64,000 nucleotides of DNA. It comes from Parus major (lineage: Eukaryota > Chordata > Aves > Passeriformes > Paridae). The translations under genes were made by a program, and so were the position numbers. Shown here piece by piece: positions 49,709 to 62,314 of this stretch. The stretch is from the NCBI RefSeq assembly GCF_001522545.3, contig NC_031799.1, forward strand, positions 40,354,001-40,418,000, given 5' to 3'. Within the stretch, counting starts at the first letter, position 1, and every line of letters begins with the position of its first letter. Under the pieces are notes generated by a model. That model saw only the letters and a program-made list of their open reading frames with translations. It did no database searches and was not told the DNA's origin.

Positions 49709-52700
49709 CTGTAAGGTAAAAGAAATGGTTGGAAAATGTATTATAATTAGGCTTGAGTTCTGGGAGAAAGTGCAACTAACCATTAAAAGGCAATGTACAA
49801 TTCTTATTTTTACATTTGATTTACCCTATGTCTAAAGTAGATTATTGTGATTATGCTGTTCTATGTCACAGATTTGTTCCATAAACATTTTGTTTTATTT
49901 GTCACATTTCATTCAACATATCATTTTATGTTTAACCTGGTCATTGTAATACACACAATTTCTAATGTGTTGACGTGCTTTTTTTAGTTTTCTTCTATCT
50001 TAATTGATCCACTTTAGATACAATCAAAGTAAAAAACAATCTTAATGAGAAAGGAAGTGTGGTAAAAGAAATTTAGAAATAGGACAAGGTTATTTAAAAG
50101 ATAGAGAACTAAGTCTCATTAGAACAAAAAAGGCATCTTATAACAGGGAAAGATGAAAAGAACACCAGCAACTAAATTTCTTAGTAAACAGCTCAGGGAT
50201 AGATGTGATTTAGTATTTTCATTTTTTATAGTAGTAAAAAGGTGGAAAATGCTAATACAATATACTAATAACTCATGCTGGGAAATGGCTTTAACAGGGT
50301 CATTCAAGAAAAGAATGACATGAAGGTTAGCTAATATTAAGACAAGACCAGACTTTTTGACCCAGATTTCTGCTCTGCATCTCTGTGGAAAAAACGGACT
50401 ATCATTATGAAAGATGTTAAAATTCAACATTATCTATCACTTGTGTGAAAAAATCGGGTGAATCTTCTAGATTTGCTTCCAAAAGTGGGCATAACTTGCT
50501 TATGCTGAAGTCTACTGGAGCGAAAGCTCTTGTCATATATTTGTGTGGTGTCTTTGCACAAACTGCCTCATGACTGGCATGACCCAGGCAGTAGCTTGGC
50601 ATGTAGGTTAAGTATTCAACCATACACCTGACTTTTGAAAGTCCGGGGACCTGGGGAGAAGTCTTTACACCCTGAGCCTGTTAATGATGATCATGATGCT
50701 ATTCTAACACTGTGCTTTTTTTTCAGTTTTTCTATCTTCACAGCACAATACAATCTATCTGAGATGAAACTGGTGCAAAAAATTGCAACGTTTTAAAAGT
50801 GCTTGCATCACTTTAAAAGGACTGCTTTTTTAAAAAGTGAGGCCACAATTTTTGCCTGTTTGGGAATTTTATTTTTGCTGAAAAAATAATCTTTTAAGTA
50901 GAGAATGACTACATCAGTAACCATAATAACTAGAATTTCAGCAAAGATTTTCCATAGAAACATGTATGCCATAAAATTTTTACAGGCTGAGGGAATACCT
51001 AGTTTGTTTTCACATATCCACTATTATTTAATTTATTTCTATCAAATGCTATGGAATCATCACAACAGTGTATAAAACTAGCTACAACATCAACTGACTC
51101 TTATGCATTAAATTGAGCTTGCCTTATTATAGCACATAGTTTCTGAGAAGGGTTATCTTAAGATCCATTTTGTAGAATATTTCAGAAATCAGCAAATCTA
51201 TGGTTTTTGAAAGTTTATTAAATATTTGTAGAAAGTGTCTTGTCTAAAGAGATCCTGGCACATGGAGCTTTCAAGCTAAAGATCATACTCTCAAACTGTC
51301 ATCTATCAGTGCAATCCCTGTATCTTACTACAAATAAATTATTTTTTTTACATATGCTTCTGCCTGAGTACCTAAAACACATACAATTATATTTTCATGC
51401 TCTGATTAAGGAAGTTAAGCCATTAACTATATTTTTAATTATCTCAGATGGTGATTTCATTTTCATGGAGATTAAATTCTTAAGCATCACTTGAGACAAT
51501 CAGCTGAAATCATTTAACTTCTGCCAGTAAACAGCAATGATCAATATTTTCCTGTTTTCTTTCTGTGTCATTTTGTTTTAGTCTAAGATGTTTTCATAGA
51601 TTAATTTTGCCCTTTATTTATTTCATATGAGATGCTTTTGTAATTAAATATGTTGCAAATGGTATGACTTTTCAAAGGTATCCCTATGATTTTGTGTTAA
51701 AGAAATTTCATTATTTCATCAGCTTGTTAGTTTTAGACCTCTCAATACCCCAAAACCACTCTTGGATTGCACTTGTTCCTTCACTTACCTATATTTGCCA
51801 CAAGTCTTTTAAAGCAAAGTAACTGCATGAGTTTGAGAACCAGGTCCACCATTTTGGAAGCAAACTCTGGAAGGTGTTTTGACAAGTACATGCAGGCGTG
51901 CAAATAAATACACAAAAACATGTGCACACAAGCCACTGTCAAAGTAAACAGACGAATAAGTAGACAGAAACCCATAAACATACTTAGAAGACGTGCATTC
52001 AGACTCCTTTGAGTCATACTACCTGATCTGCATTAACAAAAATAGAGACAAGATCAGACTGAAGGAAGGTCAGATGGAAAAATTACCCTGTACTTGTTTT
52101 ATGTATATCATGGAGACAGCTGAACACAACATAGTAAGGCTTGCAGTATTCCTGACTGATCAATGCAAGGATGGCAACTGATTTGCTGGGATAAAAGATG
52201 TGAACACTTAATCACCACGGCATGTTTTCAAGTAACGAAATTACTGTAAAAAACTGACATTCAAAAGGTCCAAAGGCCAACTACAGGGACATATAACTCA
52301 CCTACTGCTATGCTTCAATTATTCCCCAAGACCAACACTGCTGTCTAAAAATATCCATTTGAAGTACATCCTGACAAGGATCCACAGAAAGAAGACATAC
52401 AACCAAGATAGCAAGGAAATAAATTATTCATTTATTTCAACAAATAAATACCCTGATTAAAAAGAAATGCTATCTTTTGCTTTAGGCATTCCATGAAACA
52501 TTTAAAATATAGTTATAAAACAGTCTACTTCCAAAAAAAGCTCCTCTTCACCCAGCACTTAATGTATATTCTAACCAATCAGCTACTGTGCACTGTGAAA
52601 TTTATGAGCTCCTGCTATCATCCTCCCTCTCATTGCTCAGGAACCAAATATATCGAGATGTAGCCCACCTAGAAGTAGGAGGATTTGGGACTACCAGTTC

Positions 52701-55350
52701 CAAGCTTTCTCAGATAAAATTCTGCCTTCTGTTGACTTTCTAATATTTGAATGAATTTCCAGCTTGTGTACACTGAAAGGTACTATGTCCTAAGGAAAAA
52801 GTCTCTCATATGAATGAATACCTTCCCATTCAGAGGTTTTAAATTCATAATTTGTACTTTGCATGCTAAACAGTACCTTGCAGGAAGCAGAGTGCCACAT
52901 ACAGGTGGGACCATGTAGCTCCTATTCCATGGGGTTCCAACGTCCTTATTAGTTACACTTTTGACAGGTTAGTGTAAGGGATATGTCTCAGATTTCTGGT
53001 CTGTCCTGTATGCGAAGATTTGTTCTGTACTCCCTAAAGTACCTGTCTTCTTCATGACTGAAAATTCCTGTTCAGCACTTTCTACTGAAGCCTGTGTAAG
53101 AGAGGATATTGAGCTCTCTCAACACTTCTCAGAAACAGACATGAACACTGGCTGAGTGCATTTGTGTACTTGGAGCCAAGACAGAAAAAAAGAAAGAAAA
53201 GAGAGTAGTCACTGTCAGAGAAGCCCTTTGCTCCAGAAATATGAACAACCTTGTTTGGTGCTTCCTAACAAGCTCTTCAAAATACCAAGTTATTGGAAGA
53301 AATTCTCCATTGCTGGACTGAGAAGCTGGCAGTAACAGCAGCAAGAAATACTTTTACAAAAACATAGCAAGACTTATTCTATTATTCCACCAGGATGTAT
53401 GCTCCATACAGCACTGAAGCAGTCCAACCTACATACATGTCTAGCAGATGAGTGTCTGCCTTGTGCATAGCATATCTACCCATCACCTACTCTCCAGCAA
53501 AATAAGGACTCCTAACCTCTGAATTCAAACTGCTGGAGTATCATTAGCTCATCAAAACTGCATGAGTATTCTTAGTAAATTGAGATTTACTGGTTTTAAT
53601 CTGTGTAACCAGATGACCCTCATCAGATCTGAGTGGTTCAGTACTTTGCAGCTTGTACCTGCCTTGTACAAGTCATGTGAGAGATAACATGGTTACATCA
53701 GCAAACAGACACACACTTGTACTGTTAGACAAAAATTAGCCTGTGCCTTCAAATATTGATGTATCCAAAGTATGCTCTAACATTGCACAGCTGCAGATAA
53801 TAGCCTGGGGGCTCAAAAATTAGATTCTTATTCCTGGGGTTCTGGGTGTTGTATGGAGATCTAAGTTTCAAAAATAGAAATAAAATAAGCTGTGCAATTC
53901 ACTGCAATTTTCTCACCCACGGGCTTAGGCTGTGCTTTTACTTGGCATGTGCAAAAGTGAAAAAGTGAGTATCTTTTTACTTGCCACATCTGGTTCTCAT
54001 GTGTATCCCAACTCATACGCCTACGTTTTCTTTTTTGTTGTTTTTTTTAAGGGATGGGGGAATTTTCTTGCTTCATTTTGAGGGTTTTATTGTTTTACAT
54101 TTTACTCTCATTTGCCAAAGAGCTAGTCCAGAATTACATTATGCCATGGAAGTAAGTAAGAAGTTAGTATGAATTGACTAGTGCTAGTTAACTACGGTTG
54201 AGAACTCCCTTATTTAAAAACAAGAGCTTTTATTTCAGATTCTATTGCTACTAGTGCAATACACATTTATTTATGCATCAAAATTACAATTCCTTCCAAT
54301 TTCAGTTATCACCATTAATAGCTAAAGGAGCTTCTGAAAGGTGCACTGGGAGTTCCACAGTGTTCCACAATACTGAAAAAATACTTTCACGTTTTCTATC
54401 TATCCTAAATCATATTAAGATTCAAATCCAGATGCCCACTAACAAGCAGGCCATCATACAAAAATAGTAACAGACCAGGATTTGATTTCAAGATAGCAAA
54501 TTTGTCCACATGTAACTGTGGATACAATTGGGATTTTAATAACAATATTAATGTGTGAAAAGGAAAAGAGAAAAAAAAAAAAAAAAGAGAAAAAACAACA
54601 CAAAAGTATCCCAAGCTGAAAGCAGCCCAAGCCACAGCCAGAGAATGCAAGATTGACAAATATTTTATAAAATTAATTTTTGTCTTCAGCAAATTAATAT
54701 GAAATTCAATCCTTCAATCCCTTTGATATCATATTACATGAAATTCACAGCTTAACTGAGTTTACAAGACCCACATTCTAAACCACTGAAGCAGGGGGGA
54801 AAAAAACACCCACGAAAAAAATTCAAATTTTTAAAAAAAATTATAAAAACCCCAAGTCTAAGAAGGAGCTGTAATCAGAACGTGTTCTCTTTAATAAAAT
54901 TACCTAAGTTAAAGAAAAATAGTAATTGCCACAATGTTTCCTAGTTTTTAAATTGTGCTTTAGAAGAATATTTATGACCCTGAATACCTTAGTAGTTTGA
55001 CTGAGACATGCACCACAAAATTACTTAACTCTGCTAATCAGCAGGACATGGGTACAAACAAGATAGCTTATCAAAACGTACATTTGCTTCTTTACTTCCT
55101 ATGGAAACCATAGTGTAGTTGTATTAATTTTATTTATATTATTTGATTGAATTAACACTTGAAATATTTTAAATATAGAGGTACTCCATTCATACTGAAA
55201 AAAAAGTAAATGTAAAAGTCCCTTATAATATCACACTAGTCATTAACCCAAGCATGTGGCTCAGCTACCCAACTGTGACATAGATCTGGGAATCTGGTAA
55301 ATCTTTCTGGACTCGATGATTAGCAAGACCTGCACCCTAATGTGCAAACA

Positions 55351-55454
55351 CCTTTTTTCTTTGTTTTTGTGGGGGTTTTTTTTGTTTGTCTATTGTTTTG
55401 TGGGGCTTTGCTTCTTTGTTTTGTGGGGTTTTTCTTTGTTTGTTTTCTTTTTTA
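55351..55454. repeat. G/T-rich low-complexity tract
   Basis: About 100 nt made almost wholly of T and G, with repeated tttgtttt and gtggggttttt words. Low-complexity sequence in SHC3 intron 1. Confidence 0.7.
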
Positions 55455-57432
55455 CCTTAAGAGCTGCCCATTGCTAAGAGGGTGTTGTCAAACATCAGAG
55501 AAACCCTTTCCTGGTAGGTGAAGAACCATTGTCCTGCCATTATCACGGCAAACATTTCACCCAAACTCTGGCATCACAAAAGTCTGCAGGACATCCTCTC
55601 ACTTCAGGTGTTTTTGAAAATACAAAGCATTTGATGAGCTGAAGAGCATTTAAAAACAGCCTTTGAAAATGCTGGCTACCATCAGCTGGATAGCAGTGTA
55701 ATTAAAAGAAGCCTTGCATGCACTAAACCATTCAGATTTATGCTAGTTTACCTAGCCACCTTCAGCAGAAGAATGGAATGGAAAATTTGTTCTGTGACAT
55801 TTCTAATGTAGAGTAAGTTATAATATTAGAAAAAGCTGTGGGCAGAACCAAGACTAGATATTCAGAGAGAAATAAATTTGTATAAGCAGTAGTCACAGAG
55901 TTTTAAGTAGGCTGCTAGAGATTTCAGTCCTCTGAAAAGTTTGAATCGTTTGGAATATAAATATATTTGCCTTTAAATCATCTGCTTAACTATCACATAA
56001 GACCATATTAAAATCTTAGCTAACATGGGTGCTTAGCTAACATGCTCTCCCAGCCATGCTATAGCTTCCTGCTCTTCCCTCCCCTTAGGGCAAGATGTAT
56101 CTTCAGACATCTGGGGCCACCTAATGACCGTGTCCTATCAGAATATGCCAAAGCCCCCAGTCTGCTCCTCTACCCTGTGCTTTCCTGCTATATGCAGAAC
56201 AGCATACCTGGTTGTGGAAGCAGCAATTCTGCATGAAAGAAACACTGGCAGCCTTGTTCTGAATGAGGAAAAAGCCCTATATTTAGACACTATCAGAAGC
56301 CAGCACCAAAAATGTGTCATAAACATATGCTGCCATGAAAACCAGAAAGGCTTTCTTCTGTGCTTGCATACTTTTGCAGTTGGTAATTTTTATACTAGTA
56401 AGTAACCATCTACAGAGCTTTACAGTGAATCAATATTTCCCCCAAAGGTTTTTTTTCTCCTCAAAGAATGCATATTCCAATCCAGATGGACAACTCTAAG
56501 TAAGGATTGATTGAGTGGAAAAGGAACAGAAAACCTTTGGGGTTCAACTACAGATAAGCCTCAACCACTCAGTGTAAATTTATCATCACAAAATCCTCCA
56601 TGAGACAAGTAAACCAACAGAGCTTTCATACTAGTAGAAATTATGATGGATATGACTGTCAATTTCATTCCTCTTGAAAACAGGTGGTTTGCTTCTGTAG
56701 CAATGGATGAGAGAACACAGTTCTCCCAAGAATACCTCCAACTCTGGACAACACCTTCCTATTTCTTCTTTTACACTATCTTGTTTCTGTAGCAAAAATA
56801 GATTATGTCCCAATATATTCAGTTTAACAATTCTTAAGTGGCAAATGATAGCCAACCCTTTCTATGAATTGTCTTACCCTGTGAAAGCTTTCTGGCAGCG
56901 TCTCACAATCAACTCCACAGTAAGGACTCAGAAATTCTTTAAAAAGGCAAAAGATTCAGCTAGGAAGATACTTTATTTTATCTTGAAAAGCAATTTCTTA
57001 AGTCAACTCTGAGGTCTCATTTCTTGCTAGGGAGAGGAAAGATGTAACTGAGAATCAAATTTTCCTTTTGACAATTTTCTAATTTCCATCTCAAATGGGG
57101 TTGAAAACAAAACATCTTCAAATAAAACACTTTTTTCTTACTTTTTACTTGCAGGTGGATGAAACAAGATTTCCCACATCATGCCCAAAAATATTTATCT
57201 AGTAGAGTTGCTAAATGAACAGAGACTTCACAGGACTTCCAAAAAGAACCCATATTAGTAATTTTGCATGAATACTATTTCTTATGTTCTTATCTTACAG
57301 ATAAATATTCTTGCATGCAAACCCTCAGGAATGTTAGAATCAGAAGCTCACCCGAGCAGTGATTTATTCTATTATTGTAAAGGCAAACACGTTCTATATT
57401 TCTTTGTAATTTTTTGTATGGGCCAATAAAAA

Positions 57433-57464
57433 TTTTCCTCAAATAAAGCTACATTTGAGGAAAA
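57433..57464. repeat. perfect inverted repeat, 12-bp stem, 8-nt loop
   Basis: TTTTCCTCAAAT at 57433-57444 is followed after eight bases by its exact reverse complement ATTTGAGGAAAA at 57453-57464. It lies in SHC3 intron 1, beside AATAAA words. Function unknown. Confidence 0.85.
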
Positions 57465-60400
57465 AACCCACAAGTTATAGTTCTATACTTTTTAGGTTTA
57501 ATTTTTAAAAAATATAATAACAGTGAATGCAATTATTCTAGTATGAACCACTTAGAGTATGCACTGCAGTAGCACAGATGAATTGATTCATTTTCACAGC
57601 TGCATACTTTAATTCAGTGAACACTTTCCAGACTGTTTTGCTGCTACCTTGAATATCCACTAAGATATACTTCCCTTTAAAGCAACATGCAGATTAGTTC
57701 CAGCAGCTTATGTTCTGCATCAGAATTCCTTTAACACAAACACACAAAAGCTTCTGCAGCCAAAACAATATGCTTCAATAGTTGGAAATCATAATTAGAC
57801 ATTTGAAACTGTAAATGTGGACACTGTAAATATATCTAGCTATTAAAGAACTTGTTCTTCCTCAGTCATTAGAGAAAATCATTAGCAAGTAGAACTTCTT
57901 GATGAGGAGTATCATTAAAGCACAGACTCAGAAGACGGATGATCTAACAGGTGCTTTTCCACTATGCCAAATACAAACGATGTTAAGTATCTGAAATGCA
58001 TATGCTGTTCTGCTTTCTAAACTGTGCATTTGGAGGTGTGATGTAGGAAGGACCTGTCACTGCTAAAACTGAAAATCCAAAACATGCACGGAAGGAGAGG
58101 GAACACTTTTTTATATGAATGCCATATGTATCTCTGGTCTTCATCAAAAGAGTTCAGCAACTAAACCAGATCTTTGTGCTGAGTATTTATCAATATTTAA
58201 CTCTCCTATGCTAAATATATAGTTTCTTGTGTTCTCAGTAAGAGTGCCCAAAAGATGACGTCCACTGTGCAGAAAAAAGGGATAAGGGGAGAGATTTCCA
58301 AGGCTGGATTTAAATAATGAAAACTCTCTGGAAGGTTTCTTTGCAGCACAAAGGCTATGAAGAGGCAGAGCAGCACTGGGACGCCGGGACTACCACCAGA
58401 CCCTCAATGGCCCCAAGCAGGCTCACTAGAGACTGCTTTCTACTACCACTCCCAAAACTCCCAAGGCCAGGGTCAGCTCAGAACTGGCACCTGCAGCTTC
58501 CAGCTTGTGCCCTATATCAAGCAGCTTTGCCTTTCCATCTTTTCCATCGTTTCTTTCCTTGGCAGAAATAAATATATTGTAAGAGAGAGTTCATAATATT
58601 TTTCCAGTTACTTACTGCTTGCTGCTTACCTTTTCTACACAATTAATTTACAAAAAAAAGTTAGTAAAAGTGAGTAATACTATGGAATCTGCATTCAACA
58701 TGTGGTGACAAAATATGGCCACCATATCTGGTGAAAGAGGTAGTGTTTCTGAAATATTCCAACTCTTTGGGAAGTTACAGGTGTTTTAAAATGTCCTGTG
58801 GTTCATGAAAACAGTTTGTCTATAAAAAAAGAGACAATTCTGTTTCTTATAATTATTTTATCCTGGGTAAGCAGTGTCAAATGTCAGTCAGGAAAGATAT
58901 TGTTGTCCCATGAGACATTCTCTCCCTTGTGTAATTCCTAAATTAGCAAGAGACAAAAATGAAGATAAAGGCATCTCAGTAAAACAACATATCCAAAGGT
59001 TGGAAATGGTGCTGAGCAAGTTTTGACAACATCTTAAGATAAAATAGCTCTCTTTTGGTTTTGTCTTTGTTTCTTAAAGTATTTGTTCAATTTATATCTC
59101 TTACTTCAGGATTTATTCTGAAATAAAAATGAAAAAATATTAAGAATGCCTGTATCAGTAAATACAGAGTGATGATGCTGTTAAAAAAAAAAAAAAAAAG
59201 CCTAGACAGCTTTTTCTGTCTACCTCATATTTCTTTCTTTGTGTCACCCTATGCCATGTCTATTTTTAATTTTTATGGCTTTGGTTGCCATTTCTGTCTA
59301 ATTTCAGACATGCTTTTTTTAGTATTTGAACTTTTAGCTGTGATTTGGACTGTGATTCAGTGTTTTGAGACTGAAATCTCACCTGGCCCTGTGAAAATTT
59401 ATTTGAAAAACCAAGGGGAATATCTAACTTATTAAATAAACATTCTAGATTACCCTTACTGAATTGTGCCTAATCCCTTCAGAAAACAAGGGATGACTGG
59501 AAATGTGCTTGCACTGAATCCCCATCATTACTCCCATCACAACTCAAATGGACAGGCTCTGCCTCAGACCTGCCTGCAGCTGACAAAGGTAGAGCTGCAT
59601 TACATTTTGTCATAAATATATGGGATCAAATGAAATTAATATTGTGGGAATATGTAGACTTGCAGAGAAGCAATACTGAACCCTCTTCCTCTATGAAATT
59701 TCATCGCATGGGGTAACTCACCTTGAAACAGCATTAGTATCTGGGAAGGCTGGTTGTCTCGGACACCACACAAAAGCAGACCCAAGCTTTTTCTCATTGT
59801 AAACAAGAAAATGTAATATTGATACTTTGTGCATTCACTTGAACCTTCAGCTGTAAAATGTAGCCAGGCTGCAGCCCAGGTATAGCTGCTGTGTTAGTGG
59901 AGACAAGATTTCTCTTTGGCAAGGGGAGAAAAACACCATGTCACTGGACAAAGGAGAGCCTTGTCTCCAGCAGCACAGAAGGGCATGAGTTTTCCCCAAA
60001 GATCTTGATTCATCCATGAGTCTTTGTCTTTGTAGTGGCAGATATTTACATTGGGCACATAATATATTTACTGTAAACATTGTTGGAAGACAAAAAAAGA
60101 AACCAACAATCCAAATTTCAAGGAAAATCAGAGAAGGAATTCTACATGAATGCAATTTTACCTCCCACACTGACCAGCTAAATTCATCTAGGGATTTTAA
60201 AACTGTAGGACATACATAACTAACAGGATAAATAACTTGTAAGAATATAATTTTTGCTTTAAACAAAAAAACTCCATGCAAACACTCCAAATGTACTGGA
60301 GAACAGACATTCATGTTGACAGCTGAATCCTTCAACTCTGAAATCAATACATGCTTTGCTTTCTACAGAACATGTACAAATGTACAGTAATAGTACTTGA

Positions 60401-61108
60401 TTCATGTAATTAGAATAATATTATAATTAAAGACTCTATGGTATGATTTCTGCTCCTAGAATCTGATCTAATTTCTGTGAGAAACGCTCTTTTCCTATTG
60501 TTAGGCTGTGTAACAGACCCACAGAGTTCAGGTCCATGAAGATCAAAAGAAAGGTTTTCAAGAGAGCAACAGGTATCAGTATCATTCTTTCATAGTCCAA
60601 ATAGCAGTGAAGGAAAATGGAAAGGATACTAACTGATCTCTCAGGAATATGGTAAAATAGGAGGGATTAATTACTTAAACCAATGCTGTCTTTGTCACCA
60701 AATTCTCTCTCCCCTAATCTGCATGCATGCAGCTTTAAAACACATAGTGATAAGCTAGTTTCATTAGTCTTTGTTAACACTGTGTACCTCGGTTGAGGGT
60801 AGCAGACTCTGAAGTAAAAAGTCTGTATTCTACCCTATGATTACCATATGACTGAAACACACAACACATTTCTTAAACATGTAAACCTCATTACAAACAG
60901 GATACTCTGGGACCGTGCTTTTTTTTATTAGAATTATATGTATAAAATCCTACTGAGTAAGATTTTAGTCAGGCCATGCCAAATGATCAGTGATTAACCA
61001 ACAGCACTACCTCAATTTGGCTGACAAAAGTTGAAATTAAATCTGATTAAAAGAAACATAAACAAACTTGCACACATTTTTTTTTCTGTAAAGAAGATAA
61101 ATTTAATC

Positions 61109-61134
<26 letters not shown>
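61109..61134. repeat. A26 homopolymer run
   Basis: 26 consecutive A in SHC3 intron 1, without a flanking duplication that I could find. Confidence 0.9.
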
Positions 61135-61140
<6 letters not shown>

Positions 61141-61620
61141 GCTTTGCTGTAATGTTATTTATATTATTTTTTTAGTGAGAGCAAATCAATTCTGGCTAAA
61201 ACAGAAAGTAAAAAAAAACCAAAACAGAGAAACATTCTTCCAAAGAGCCCTGAAGTCTTCTAGGGGAAGGTGACATATGATGCAGTTTCCACTTTGTTAG
61301 CTCCATTTAAGGCTGTGCTTTGCAGTCTGGGTTAGCCACTAAAGACACACAGCAATTCAGCTCATCCCTAAGCACACACTTAACTTCCAGTGTACAAAGG
61401 TAGCCTCAATTATTTCAATGAGAATACTCCCAGTAAACAGTGTCATGCAGGAATGTTTGCAGAACTGAAGCCTTTACTTGGTGATGTGTTTGAACAGCTT
61501 CACAATGATGTCTGTTTTCCACATCACACATAAACTGCTGTTTTTCCCTCAAAAGAAATGGAAGTGTTAAAATGTTAAATAAATAATTCCAGTTAGGATT
61601 CTATTATTTGAATACTTTGC

Positions 61621-61622
<2 letters not shown>

Positions 61623-61703
<81 letters not shown>
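61623..61703. repeat. (TAA)27 microsatellite
   Basis: Uninterrupted TAA triplets over 81 nt, the longest pure simple repeat in the window. Pure tracts of this length are normally highly polymorphic. It lies in SHC3 intron 1. Confidence 0.97.
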
Positions 61704-61708
<5 letters not shown>

Positions 61709-62290
61709 TAATGTCCTTTTTACTGAAATACTATTTGCCTGAATTGCAGTGATTCTTTTGGATGATATAGTTCTTCCTTCCTTTCTCTCTCAGATACTGT
61801 ATTTCTATCTGTTTATTAACACTAGATTCACCCAGGTCTGTTTTATACTACTGTGTTGGCTTTAGACCTTACTGGCTTTTCCAGATACACTTCATATAGA
61901 TATATAAAATTATACAGTATTTTTTATTTGCTTTTGAACTGTTACAAGTGTTACATTGACACTTGTTACAAAATCCAGCCACGAGTTACCTGAAGACAGA
62001 AATGCATTTGCCTCTAGACTGTTGTGCTCTTATTTAAATAAAACAAACTCCAAAATGTCTATAACATTACCCAGTGGTACTCATCAGTAGATATTTATCA
62101 TTGGAAACAACAGATTACATTGAAACATTTAACTGTTGTTATATTATTCAGATTTTTTTTACACTTTTTTTATTCTATACCTTTGTTTTTCTTACATGAA
62201 TTTTTATAATCCCCACCCTGTAGTAATAAGTCCCACTATAGGGAAACCACTGAACTCTTTAAGGATATCCAGCACAGAAAATGTCTTCCC

Positions 62291-62314
62291 TTTTTTTTTT
62301 TTTTTTTTTTTTTT
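62291..62314. repeat. T24 homopolymer run
   Basis: 24 consecutive T in SHC3 intron 1. No matching flanks were found on the side where a minus-strand retrocopy would lie. Confidence 0.9.
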
